Source: Gammaproteobacteria bacterium (GTDB taxonomy: Bacteria; Pseudomonadota; Gammaproteobacteria; Xanthomonadales; Xanthomonadaceae). Taken from it: 9,504 nucleotides of DNA. Under the pieces are notes generated by a model that ran no database searches, was not told the DNA's origin, and saw only the letters and a list, made by a program, of their open reading frames with translations. Shown here piece after piece: positions 1-7,316 of the stretch. The stretch spans positions 1 to 9,504 of the forward strand of contig JAPLSI010000098.1 of the NCBI GenBank assembly GCA_026398715.1. The letters run 5' to 3'. The translations under genes were made by a program, and so were the position numbers. Each line of letters begins with the position of its first letter. Position 1 is the stretch's first letter.

Positions 1-1
1 C

Positions 2-289
2 TATTACATCGGCATCACCGGCTGGCTCTGCGACGAACGCCGCGGCCTGCACCTGCGTGAAATCGTCAGGCACATTCCCGCCGACCGCTTGCTGGTGGAG
101 ACGGACGCGCCTTACCTGTTGCCGCGCAGCGTGCGGCCGATGCCCTCGCACCGTCGAAACGAACCGATGTACCTGCCGCATATCGTCGCCGAGCTCGCGC
201 GCGACCGCAGCGAGTCGGTGGAAACCACGGCCGCGGCCACCACGGCCAACGCCCGGGCCTTCTTCGGCATGCCTGGCATCGGCGCCTAG
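2..289 (+). CDS. tatD: TatD family metal-dependent deoxyribonuclease (3' part only)
   Basis: Only the C-terminal 95 residues are in the window; the gene begins upstream of position 1. The reading frame enters at base 2 with [15 protein letters not shown] and ends at TAG 287-289. The ETDAPYL block (bases 98-118) is a hallmark of TatD/YcfH hydrolases; its aspartate is a divalent-metal ligand in the TIM-barrel amidohydrolase fold. The SHRRNEP segment and the closing LPHI...[10 protein letters not shown] region match the E. coli TatD tail as I remember it. The family comprises cytoplasmic 3'-5' exonucleases and DNases linked to DNA repair and to DNA breakdown under oxidative stress. The gene sits 91 bases upstream of arfB on the same strand and may share its transcript. 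The match to TatD itself, rather than to a YcfH/YjjV paralogue, rests on the [11 protein letters not shown] segment. Confidence 0.9.
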   Translation, partial: YYIGITGWLCDERRGLHLREIVRHIPADRLLVETDAPYLLPRSVRPMPSHRRNEPMYLPHIVAELARDRSESVETTAAATTANARAFFGMPGIGA

Positions 290-380
290 GTCAGCGCCTG
301 GGTCCGGCGCACGCGGCCCGCGCCAACGGCACGGAACGCGCGTGTTGCTTCTGGCCCGGCCTCCCCACAGACTCCCCGAC

Positions 381-806
381 ATGCTCGAAATCAGCCCCGC
401 CATCGCCATCGCCGACGACGAACTGATCGAACGCTTCGTCAGGTCAAGCGGCCCGGGTGGCCAGAACGTCAACAAGGTCGCCACGGCGGTCGAGCTGCGC
501 TTCGACGCGGCCAACTCACCCAGCTTGCCCGACGACGTACGTGCGCGCCTGTTGGCGCGTCGCGACCGGCGCATCACCAGCGAAGGCGTGGTCGTGATCA
601 ACGCGCAGCGCTTCCGCACCCAGGACCGCAATCGCGAGGACGCACGCGAGCGCCTCGCCGTACTCGTGCAGGCGGCATTGAAGGCGCCGGTGAAGCGCGT
701 GCCGACCAAGCCCACGCGCGCCTCGAAGGAGCGCCGCCTTACCGGCAAACGCGAGCGGTCGCAGGTCAAGAGCACCCGCGCCACGCGCACCTGGGACCGC
801 GAATGA
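381..806 (+). CDS. arfB: Alternative ribosome-rescue factor ArfB (peptidyl-tRNA hydrolase, YaeJ/ICT1 family)
   Basis: Encodes 141 residues, about the length of E. coli ArfB (140). The release-factor-like catalytic domain carries SSGPGGQNVNKV at residues 22-33, with the GGQ at 26-28 that hydrolyses peptidyl-tRNA in the ribosomal P site. It lacks the codon-recognition domains of RF1/RF2. A basic tail (about residues 108-141, rich in Lys and Arg) corresponds to the C-terminal segment that enters the empty mRNA channel of a stalled ribosome. It therefore acts in the cytoplasm on non-stop complexes as a backup to tmRNA. I chose ATG 381 because MLEISPAIAI is the usual family N-terminus. The frame is open upstream to base 57, but that stretch runs through tatD in another frame and reads as low-complexity Arg/Pro sequence. 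No strong Shine-Dalgarno sequence is visible. The stop overlaps the next gene's start. Confidence 0.94.
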   Translation: MLEISPAIAIADDELIERFVRSSGPGGQNVNKVATAVELRFDAANSPSLPDDVRARLLARRDRRITSEGVVVINAQRFRTQDRNREDARERLAVLVQAALKAPVKRVPTKPTRASKERRLTGKRERSQVKSTRATRTWDRE

Positions 807-1393
807 GGCCGGTCGTGCCCGAGATGCCGGCGCACGCGCCGCGCAGTGGCGGCAATGCGTTCAGCCGCGCTTTCGGTCGTGCCGTGTTGCGGCTCGGTGG
901 CTGGCGGATGATTGGCAATTGGCCGAACGTGGACAAGGTCGTGGTCATCGTTGCGCCGCACTCATCGGCGTGGGATGCGATCTGGGGCATTGCCGCCAAG
1001 GTCGGCATGGGCCTGGGCATCGTCTTCATCGGCAAGAAGGAAGCGTTCTGGGGCCCGGTCGGCTGGTTGTTGAGAAAATTCGGCGGCGTGCCGGTGGACC
1101 GCAGCGCGCCCGCCGGCATCGTGGACCAGGTTGCCAACCAGATCCGCGAGTCCGAGCGCATGTGGTTCGTGCTGGCGCCCGAAGGCACCCGGCGCAAGGT
1201 CGAGAACTGGAAAACCGGTTTCTGGAAGATCGCCCGCCGTGCCGACGTGCCGGTCTTCTGCGTGGGCTTCAACTACCCGGACCGCACGATCCGCCTGGGC
1301 CAGCTGGTGACGCTGACCGACGACATGGATGCCGACATGAAGCGCATCCGGGCCCTGTTTTCCGATTTCCAGGGAAAGCACCGCAGCGCGTGA
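803..1393 (+). CDS. PlsC-type lysophospholipid / glycerol-phosphate acyltransferase family protein
   Basis: Encodes 196 residues. The acyltransferase motifs appear in the right order: HSSAWD (HX4D) at residues 53-58, GGVPVDR at 94-100, PEGTR at 126-130, and a hydrophobic segment ending in Val-Pro at 149-150. In this family the HX4D His and Asp form the catalytic pair and PEGTR binds the phosphate of the acceptor. The usual reaction is transfer of an acyl group to a lysophosphatidic-acid-like acceptor at the inner membrane. This short form lacks the N-terminal membrane anchors of canonical PlsC, so its acceptor is uncertain; it may handle another lysolipid. The ATG at 803 overlaps the arfB stop as ATGA, which suggests translational coupling. 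A second in-frame Met at residue 8 is a possible alternative start. No terminator with a clear T-tract follows. Confidence 0.87.
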   Translation: MRPVVPEMPAHAPRSGGNAFSRAFGRAVLRLGGWRMIGNWPNVDKVVVIVAPHSSAWDAIWGIAAKVGMGLGIVFIGKKEAFWGPVGWLLRKFGGVPVDRSAPAGIVDQVANQIRESERMWFVLAPEGTRRKVENWKTGFWKIARRADVPVFCVGFNYPDRTIRLGQLVTLTDDMDADMKRIRALFSDFQGKHRSA

Positions 1394-1491
1394 TTACGGC
1401 GCAAGGCCGACCTGACGCCGCGTGAAAAAAGCGCTGTGCGTCACAGTTCCGGACTCCGGTGTCAAGAAAGTGTCCTGCAGCCATGCAAAAC

Positions 1492-1508
1492 GCCCGTTCT
1501 TCACGGGC
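1492..1508. repeat. Hairpin in the leader upstream of the TonB receptor gene
   Basis: GCCCGT (1492-1497) and ACGGGC (1503-1508) form a perfect 6-bp stem around a five-base loop, TCTTC. No T-run follows on the plus strand, so it is not a standard terminator for the acyltransferase operon. On the minus strand the stem is followed by G and then TTTT, but no known minus-strand gene lies to the right for it to end. It could be a weak or decayed terminator, a leader structure, or chance. Confidence 0.4.
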
Positions 1509-1604
1509 ACTTCATCGCCCTGGCATTTCACTCATGTTAAGTTTTTGTTTCATCGCAACAGATGACAGGCCTTCATGGGCCGAGAAGATTCTTAAACCAT
1601 TTTT

Positions 1605-1610
1605 AGGGGA
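1605..1610 (+). promoter_or_regulatory. Ribosome binding site that fixes the start of the TonB receptor gene
   Basis: AGGGGA lies seven bases upstream of ATG 1618. It is the best Shine-Dalgarno match in the leader. It separates the real start, which is followed directly by a signal peptide, from the 53-codon in-frame extension back to GTG 1459. The 224-base gap before the gene (1394-1617) presumably holds its promoter, but I could not identify convincing -35/-10 boxes there. Confidence 0.75.
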
Positions 1611-1617
1611 ACATCCG

Positions 1618-4530
1618 ATGTCGAACCGTAACCTGCTGCCTCAGCGCAGCCGGCTGACGCTCGCGCTCATTGCAGCGTTGACGCTGCCGATGGGCGCCGC
1701 CCTGGCGCAGGAACCAGCACCCGCTGCCGCCACCACCGCCGAAGCCGAAGCCTCTGCCAAGAAGCAGCTTGAAAAAGTCACCGTCACCGGTTCGCGCATC
1801 GCGCGCGCCGAGATTGAGGGCCCGGCCCCGATCACCGTCATCTCCGCCGCGGACATCGAACGCTCGGGCTACCAGACCGTGGGCGAGATCCTGCAGGTGC
1901 TGACCCAGAACACCACGTCCAGCTTCACCGGCGACCTCGCCGTTACCGGCTTCACGCCCAATGCGCTGGTAGTGAACCTGCGCAACATCGGCCCGGGCTA
2001 CACGTTGACGCTCATCAACGGTCGCCGGCCTGCGCAATATCCGCAGCCCTACAACCGCGACAACAGCGTCGTCAACATCAAGGCGATTCCGTCCGCGATC
2101 ATCGAACGCATTGAAATCCTGACTGGCGGCGCCTCGGCCATCTATGGTTCGGATGCGGTCGCTGGCGTGGTCAACATCGTCACCAAGACCAACTACGACG
2201 GCAACTCCATCAAGGCCAAGATCGGCACCACGGAAGAAGGTGGCGGCGACAGCAGGTCGTTCGAATACACCGGTGGCAAGACCGGCGACAACTGGAGCGG
2301 CGTCTGGGCCCTGCAGTGGGGCGAGACCGATCCCGTGTTCGCCTCGCAGCGCGAGCTGCTGTCCAGCACCCTGGCAGGTCCGCGCGGCTACATTCCGGGC
2401 ACCACCAATCCGGCGCTTGCGATGATCGCGATCCGCGCATCAGGCGCCAACCTCAACCAGAACGCCTACTACCCGGGTCAGGCGGCGTGCGACGCGTTCG
2501 GCTACACCACGGTAACCACGGCGACTCGCGGCACCTACTGCGGCTCGTTCGACCAGGTGGCCTCGCGTTCCATCGCCAACTACAACAAGTTCTATAGCGT
2601 GTATGGCTACGGAACGTTCGATCTCAGCGACAACACCCAGTTGTTCGCCAGCGCCACCTATTACACCACCGACGGCAAGTCGAGCGGCGGAACCGAGTTC
2701 TGGGGCACGTCGGGCGACCAGTTCATGCGCAGCTCGAGCGGCGCGACGCGGTCGACCTACTTCGATCCGCAGTTCAACGCCAACATCCAGTTGCAGCGTA
2801 TTTTCAATCCGTTCGAACTCGGTGGCCCGGAAGCTGCCACGACCCTGTTCGACGAGAAGACCTGGGACTTGCTGGTGGGCGCCAAGGGTACTTTCGCGGA
2901 TCGCTTTGATTGGGAAGCCAGCGCGTCGACCTCCAAGTACGACTACACCGCGGATCGTCCCCGCCTGCTCTCGCAAGCCGTGCATGACTACTTCCTCGGC
3001 CCGCAGCAGGGTTTCACCAGCGGCGGCGTTCCGATCTACCGCCTGAACCTGGCCCGTTGGTCCACGCCGATCACCCCGGATATCTACGAGAGTTTCTCGA
3101 CTCGCTCGGTCAATACCGGCACCAGCGCCTCGTCGAACCTGAGCTTCTTCCTTCGCGGCGACCTCTGGGAACTGCCGGCCGGCAAGATCGCCTTCGCAGC
3201 CGGTGCCGAGGCCGGTCGCCAGGAGCTCGATCTGCTCAGCGACCCGCGTACCAACCCGCTGCGTCCGCGTGACGCCGAAACGATCTATAACCTGACCAGC
3301 TCCGGCGAGACCCATGGCAAGCGTGACCGCTACGCCGTGTTCAGCGAGTTCCGCGTGCCCTTGTTCTCGAACCTGACCGCGCAGATTGCCGGCCGCTACG
3401 ACAAGTACGACGACATCACGGCGGTGGATGACGCGATCACCTACAACCTGGGCCTGGAGTATCGCCCGTTCAAGACGCTGTTGCTGCGTAGCAGCTACGC
3501 CACCAGCTTCCGTGCACCCGACATGCAGTTGGTGTTCGCCGAAGGTGCCGCGTCGTTCTCGACGATCACCGACGAATACGCCTGCCGCAGCGGCACCGGC
3601 GTCGGTGCACCCACGCCACCCGTACCGCGCACTTTCGCGCAGTGCAACGTGACCGGTGACCGCACGGTGTACCAGACGCAGACGCTTGTCGCCGGCAATC
3701 CGGGCCTGAAGGAAGAAGAAGGCAAGACCTTCAGCGCCGGTTTCGTCTGGGACATCACCAGCGGCATGAGCGTCACCGTGGACTACTGGCGTATCAAGTT
3801 GACCGATCGCGCAGCTCAGTTCCCGGTCGCCACCATCCTGCGCGACGAGGCCGACTGCCGTCTTGGCGTGGACCGCAATGGCAATCCGTCGCAGTACGCG
3901 CTGGACTCGGCGTACTGCCAGAACATCCTGGGCCTGATCACCCGACTGCCGGCTGAGCCGGGCACGATCAACGACCTGCGCCTGCAGCGCGTCAACTCTG
4001 CCTACATCAATCTTGCGCTTACCGACACCAGCGGCATCGACAGCTCCTATCGCTATTCGTGGCAGATGGGTGGCCTGGGCAAGTTCAGCCTCGACCTGTC
4101 GCACTCGCTGATCATCACCAACCGTCGCCGCACCTTTGAAACCGATCCGATCGTCGACTTCCGCGACGACCCGTTCGTCAACGACCAGCGCAGCCGCATG
4201 AAGGGCTCGTTGACCTGGATGACCGGCGCATGGACCAGCACCCTCACCGGTACCCGCTACGGCACGGCCGGCAACCAGGTGGGCCTGGACTACACCGATC
4301 CGATCACGGGTGCCTTCCAGGGCAAGCGCCTGTCGCCGTACTTCCTGTGGAACCTGAGTGTCGGCCGCAAGTTTGGCGAGAAGGTCAACGCCATCTTCAC
4401 GGTCAACAACCTGGCCAACAACCAGTTCCGCGAGGATGCCAGCAGCATCAGCTACCCGTTCTTCGACAATTTCATCGGTGCCGATCCGCTGGGTCGCCGC
4501 TACTACCTGAGCGTCGGTTACAAGTTCTGA
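1618..4530 (+). CDS. TonB-dependent outer-membrane receptor, substrate unknown
   Basis: Encodes 970 residues. A Sec signal peptide is clear: basic N-terminus, hydrophobic core at about residues 13-29, and a predicted cut after ALA at position 30. A TonB-box-like VTVTGSRI at 54-61 is followed by the plug domain (about 65-190), which holds LRNIGPGYTLTLINGRR at 121-137 and ends in IEILTGGASAIYGSDAVAGV at 165-184. The rest is a long 22-strand-type beta-barrel rich in aromatic residues. It includes SSYATSFRAPD and NPGLKEEEGKTFSAGF, which are typical of TonB receptor barrels, and ends in ...YYLSVGYKF with the C-terminal Phe expected for insertion by the BAM complex. Such proteins import large or scarce ligands using TonB-ExbBD energy. 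No siderophore, vitamin, sugar or peptide uptake gene lies beside it, so the ligand cannot be inferred. The mature chain has exactly six cysteines, in three close pairs. The gene appears monocistronic. Confidence 0.93.
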   Translation: MSNRNLLPQRSRLTLALIAALTLPMGAALAQEPAPAAATTAEAEASAKKQLEKVTVTGSRIARAEIEGPAPITVISAADIERSGYQTVGEILQVLTQNTTSSFTGDLAVTGFTPNALVVNLRNIGPGYTLTLINGRRPAQYPQPYNRDNSVVNIKAIPSAIIERIEILTGGASAIYGSDAVAGVVNIVTKTNYDGNSIKAKIGTTEEGGGDSRSFEYTGGKTGDNWSGVWALQWGETDPVFASQRELLSSTLAGPRGYIPGTTNPALAMIAIRASGANLNQNAYYPGQAACDAFGYTTVTTATRGTYCGSFDQVASRSIANYNKFYSVYGYGTFDLSDNTQLFASATYYTTDGKSSGGTEFWGTSGDQFMRSSSGATRSTYFDPQFNANIQLQRIFNPFELGGPEAATTLFDEKTWDLLVGAKGTFADRFDWEASASTSKYDYTADRPRLLSQAVHDYFLGPQQGFTSGGVPIYRLNLARWSTPITPDIYESFSTRSVNTGTSASSNLSFFLRGDLWELPAGKIAFAAGAEAGRQELDLLSDPRTNPLRPRDAETIYNLTSSGETHGKRDRYAVFSEFRVPLFSNLTAQIAGRYDKYDDITAVDDAITYNLGLEYRPFKTLLLRSSYATSFRAPDMQLVFAEGAASFSTITDEYACRSGTGVGAPTPPVPRTFAQCNVTGDRTVYQTQTLVAGNPGLKEEEGKTFSAGFVWDITSGMSVTVDYWRIKLTDRAAQFPVATILRDEADCRLGVDRNGNPSQYALDSAYCQNILGLITRLPAEPGTINDLRLQRVNSAYINLALTDTSGIDSSYRYSWQMGGLGKFSLDLSHSLIITNRRRTFETDPIVDFRDDPFVNDQRSRMKGSLTWMTGAWTSTLTGTRYGTAGNQVGLDYTDPITGAFQGKRLSPYFLWNLSVGRKFGEKVNAIFTVNNLANNQFREDASSISYPFFDNFIGADPLGRRYYLSVGYKF

Positions 4531-4556
4531 TCCATCAGGCAGTGGCAACAAATGAG

Positions 4557-4585
4557 AAGCCCGGCGAAAGCCGGGCTTTTTATTT
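4557..4585 (+). terminator. Rho-independent terminator of the TonB receptor gene
   Basis: AAGCCCGGC (4557-4565) and GCCGGGCTT (4570-4578) form a 9-bp perfect stem around a GAAA tetraloop, followed by a T-run (4577-4581) and TATTT. It begins 26 bases after the receptor stop. The lysR gene converges from the right and ends at 4603. Read on the minus strand the stem is followed by TTCTCATTT, so it may also act, less strongly, on lysR transcripts. Confidence 0.92.
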
Positions 4586-4602
4586 GCACGCAGCCAGCGC
4601 GA

Positions 4603-5580
4603 TCAGCGCTCGGAATGCCCCGATTCAAAATAATCGCGACGCTCGAACAATCCCGGCTTCACCAGGTCGGCGAAGGCGCGCGCCTGCGGCGACAGGAACT
4701 TTCCCTTGCGCACCACCACGCCATAACTGCGTGGCGGGAAATATTCGCTGAGGTTGCGCACTTCCAGTCGCTCGCGATCGGCTTCCGTCAGGCAGATGCC
4801 GGTGACGATCGAGATGCCCAGGTCCATCGCCACGTATTGCTTGATGATTTCCCAGCCGCCCACTTCCAGCGCCACGGTGTAGGGCACGCGGCGTTGCTGG
4901 AACACCAGGTCCACCATGCGCCAGGTGGTGAGGCGCTTGGGCGGCAGGATCAGTCCGTAGGGTGAAAGATCCTCCAGCCTGATCTGCGAGCGCGACGCCA
5001 GCGGGTGGCCCTTGGCCATGATCAGCATCGGGTCGAACGAATACACCGGCGCGTAGGAAAGGTCCGTGGGCACGTCCAGCATCGAGCCGACCGCCAGGTC
5101 CACCGTGTCCGAGCGCAGCAGGCTCAGGCCGTCCTTGCCGGTCACGTTGTGCAGCACCAGCTGCACCGCCGGATGGGCAGCGCGGAAGGCCTGCACCAGG
5201 GGCGGCAGCAGGTAAAGGATAGTCGAGCTGCCGGCCGCCACATGCAGGTCGCCGCCTTCCAGCCCCTTCAGCCGGTTACGGAATTCCCCTTCGATGCCGT
5301 CCAGACCCTCCACCAGCGGCCGGGCCAGCTCGTACAGGGCAGTCCCGCCCCGGGTCAGGGTCAGGCGCCTGCCCAGGCGCTCGAACAGGGGCGAGCCCAT
5401 GTCGCGCTCCAGGGCCTGCAACTGCAGGGTAACGGCCGGCTGGCTGAGGAACAGGGCCTCGGCGGCGCGCGAAACCGAGCCCAGGCGGGCCACCTGGCAG
5501 AAAGCGCGCAGGGGTTTGAGCCGGTCACCCTTGTAGTAGAAGCGGGGCTTGGCGCCAGCCATAGGGTGTTCCCGGTCCAT
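4603..5580 (-). CDS. LysR-type (CysB-like) transcriptional regulator divergent from aceBA
   Basis: Encodes 325 residues. The N-terminal winged helix-turn-helix spans about residues 21-80, with the recognition region SVSRAAEALFLSQPAVTLQL at 35-54 followed by ALERDMGSPLFERLGRRLTL, the classic LysR signature. A linker helix (about 82-105) leads to the effector-binding domain (about 110-315), which is periplasmic-binding-protein-like; the family usually acts as a tetramer. The gene lies head-to-head with aceB over 74 bases, the standard layout for a LysR protein that controls its neighbour and itself, so a role in glyoxylate-shunt control is likely but inferred. The effector is unknown. Start choice: Met1 (5580) has no visible Shine-Dalgarno sequence. 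Met7 (5562) is preceded by GGGAA at good spacing and gives a 319-residue protein, so it is a real alternative. TGA is at 4603-4605. Confidence 0.9.
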   Translation of the reverse strand: MDREHPMAGAKPRFYYKGDRLKPLRAFCQVARLGSVSRAAEALFLSQPAVTLQLQALERDMGSPLFERLGRRLTLTRGGTALYELARPLVEGLDGIEGEFRNRLKGLEGGDLHVAAGSSTILYLLPPLVQAFRAAHPAVQLVLHNVTGKDGLSLLRSDTVDLAVGSMLDVPTDLSYAPVYSFDPMLIMAKGHPLASRSQIRLEDLSPYGLILPPKRLTTWRMVDLVFQQRRVPYTVALEVGGWEIIKQYVAMDLGISIVTGICLTEADRERLEVRNLSEYFPPRSYGVVVRKGKFLSPQARAFADLVKPGLFERRDYFESGHSER

Positions 5581-5654
5581 ATATTCGATTTGTTAATACA
5601 TTCTATTGAAACATTTGCTTTGTCAAATTCAAGCAGTCGTTTCACAGTCGAGCC
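5581..5654. promoter_or_regulatory. Divergent lysR/aceB promoter-operator region
   Basis: These 74 bases separate the two divergent genes. Bases 5581-5650 have 22 G/C of 70 (about 31%), against roughly 65% in the flanking genes. Toward lysR there is a perfect -35 box TTGACA (plus-strand TGTCAA, 5621-5626) and a possible -10 TAGAAT (plus-strand ATTCTA, 5600-5605) with a short 15-base spacer. Overlapping it are inverted repeats ATTTG/CAAAT (5613-5617 and 5624-5628) and TTGAA/TTCAA (5606-5610 and 5628-5632). LysR proteins commonly bind such interrupted AT-rich dyads (T-N11-A type). I could not assign a convincing -35/-10 pair for aceB. Confidence 0.6.
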
Positions 5655-7283
5655 ATGGACAACTCCCACGCTTCCCCAGGCAAAGCCCCCCAAGCCGATC
5701 CCGTTCCGGGTATCGAACTGGCCGCCCCTGCGCATTCCGGCCAGGCCGAGCTGCTGACCCCGGCCGCCCTCGATTTCCTGGCCGAGCTGCATCGCCGCTT
5801 CGAGGCGACCCGCCAGGCCCGGCTGATCGCCCGTCGCGTCCGCGCCGCCCGCTTCGACGCCGGCGAACTGCCCGACTTCCGTGAAGACACCCGCGCCATC
5901 CGCGAGGCCGACTGGCAGGTCGCCGAGCTGCCGGCCGCGCTGCTGGACCGCCGCGTCGAGATCACCGGCCCGGTCGAGCCCAAGATGGTGATCAACGCGT
6001 TGAACTCCGGCGCGCGGGTCTACATGGCCGATTTCGAGGATTCCACCGCGCCCACCTGGGCCAACCTGCTGACCGGCCAGCGCGCACTGCGCGGGGCCGT
6101 GGCCGGTAAGCTGGACTGGACGGCGCCCGACGGGGGCAAGCACTACGCGCTGAAGCAAGAAGGCCTGTCCGTGCTGATGGTGCGCCCGCGTGGCTGGCAC
6201 CTGGATGAGAAACACATTCGCGTGGATGGCGCGCGCCTGTCCGGGTCCTTGTTCGACCTGGGCTTGTTTGCCTTCCACAACGCGGCGGCACTGGCAGCGA
6301 AGGACCTCGGCCCCTACTTCTACCTGCCCAAGCTGCAGTGCATGGAAGAAGCGCAGCTGTGGGACGAGGTGCTGGCCTTCATCGAAGTGCGCCTGGGCCT
6401 GCCGATCGGCCAGATGAAAGTGACCGTGCTGATCGAAACCTTGCCGGCCGCGTTCGAGATGGACGAAATCCTGCACGCCTTGCGCGGCCGCATCGCCGGC
6501 CTGAACTGCGGTCGCTGGGACTACATTTTTTCCTACCTGAAAACCTTCCGCCGCCATCGCGACCGCATCCTGCCCGAGCGCGCGCAGCTGACCATGGGCC
6601 AGGGTTTCCTGAAGGCCTATGCCGAACAACTGATCCAGACCTGCCATCGCCGTGGCGCGCTGGCCATCGGCGGCATGGCCGCGCAGATTCCGATCAGCGG
6701 CGATCCCGAAGCCAACGAAGGCGCGCTGGCCCGCGTGCGCGCCGACAAGCTGCGCGAAGTCAGCGCCGGCCACGACGGCACCTGGGTGGCGCATCCGGCG
6801 CTGATCCCGCTGGCGCAGGAAATCTTCGATGCGCACATGCCCGCGCCCAACCAGCGCCAGGTGCTGCGCGACGACGTACACACCACGCGCGACGACCTGA
6901 TCCGCCCCAGCGTCGGCACCATCACCCGCGCCGGCTTCGACAACAACGTGGAAGTCTGCGTGCGCTACCTCGCGGCCTGGCTCGACGGCCAGGGCTGCGT
7001 GCCCATCCACTGGCTGATGGAAGACGCCGCCACCGCCGAAATTTCCAGCGCGCAGCTGTGGCAGTGGCTGCACCACGGCGACCTGTATCTGGATGACGGC
7101 ACGCCGGTGGACTTCACCCTGTTCGACCGCGCGCTGTTGTCCTTGCCCTCGCGCCTGGGTGATCGCACGCGCCTGCCCGGCGGCGAGCGCATCAACGATG
7201 CGATCGCATTGCTCGATCAACTCACCCACGCCGACGAACTCGCCGACTTCCTCACGCTCGCCGCCTACGAACGCATCGATTGA
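5655..7283 (+). CDS. aceB: Malate synthase A (glyoxylate shunt)
   Basis: Encodes 542 residues, close to E. coli AceB (533). The enzyme condenses glyoxylate with acetyl-CoA to give malate and CoA in the cytoplasm. Family blocks are all present: VYMADFEDSTAPTW at 122-135, VRPRGWHLDEKH at 176-187, VLIETLPAAFEMDEIL at 258-273, GRWDYIFS at 286-293, AIGGMAAQIP at 337-346, DGTWVAHPAL at 374-383 and MEDAATAEIS at 455-464. By analogy with characterised malate synthases, Asp457 is the catalytic base, Glu261 and Asp289 bind Mg2+, and Arg179 contacts glyoxylate. The chain ends in LTLAAYERID, corresponding to the usual family terminus. ATG 5655 gives the expected N-terminus, although no clear Shine-Dalgarno sequence precedes it. 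aceA follows after 33 bases, so the two are probably co-transcribed and controlled from the AT-rich gap shared with lysR. Confidence 0.97.
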   Translation: MDNSHASPGKAPQADPVPGIELAAPAHSGQAELLTPAALDFLAELHRRFEATRQARLIARRVRAARFDAGELPDFREDTRAIREADWQVAELPAALLDRRVEITGPVEPKMVINALNSGARVYMADFEDSTAPTWANLLTGQRALRGAVAGKLDWTAPDGGKHYALKQEGLSVLMVRPRGWHLDEKHIRVDGARLSGSLFDLGLFAFHNAAALAAKDLGPYFYLPKLQCMEEAQLWDEVLAFIEVRLGLPIGQMKVTVLIETLPAAFEMDEILHALRGRIAGLNCGRWDYIFSYLKTFRRHRDRILPERAQLTMGQGFLKAYAEQLIQTCHRRGALAIGGMAAQIPISGDPEANEGALARVRADKLREVSAGHDGTWVAHPALIPLAQEIFDAHMPAPNQRQVLRDDVHTTRDDLIRPSVGTITRAGFDNNVEVCVRYLAAWLDGQGCVPIHWLMEDAATAEISSAQLWQWLHHGDLYLDDGTPVDFTLFDRALLSLPSRLGDRTRLPGGERINDAIALLDQLTHADELADFLTLAAYERID

Positions 7284-7316
7284 AACCGCAATCCCCTACG
7301 AACCAAGGACATCACC

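Noticed and set aside
57..380. N-terminal extension of arfB back to base 57
   Set aside because: It overlaps tatD in another frame and gives Arg/Pro/Cys-rich sequence unlike any ArfB; ATG 381 gives the family-typical N-terminus and length.
1434..1446. Palindrome CTGTG-CGT-CACAG, resembling a CRP/Clp binding site
   Set aside because: The half-sites are only three bases apart, whereas the CRP/Clp consensus TGTGA-N6-TCACA needs a wider spacing; probably chance.
1459..1617. In-frame 53-codon extension of the TonB receptor from GTG 1459
   Set aside because: It would bury the signal peptide, and ATG 1618 has a good Shine-Dalgarno sequence at the right distance.
2440..4551. A 703-codon open frame on the minus strand opposite the TonB receptor gene
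   Set aside because: Long antisense open frames are expected opposite GC-rich genes with strong third-position bias. The translation has no recognisable domain, and the plus strand is a clear receptor with signal peptide, plug and barrel.
5361..7229. A 622-codon open frame on the minus strand opposite aceB and the start of lysR
   Set aside because: It is a shadow of aceB. Its tail reads lysR in the wrong frame, it crosses the divergent promoter region, and its sequence is biased toward Gln, Ala, Gly and His without a domain.
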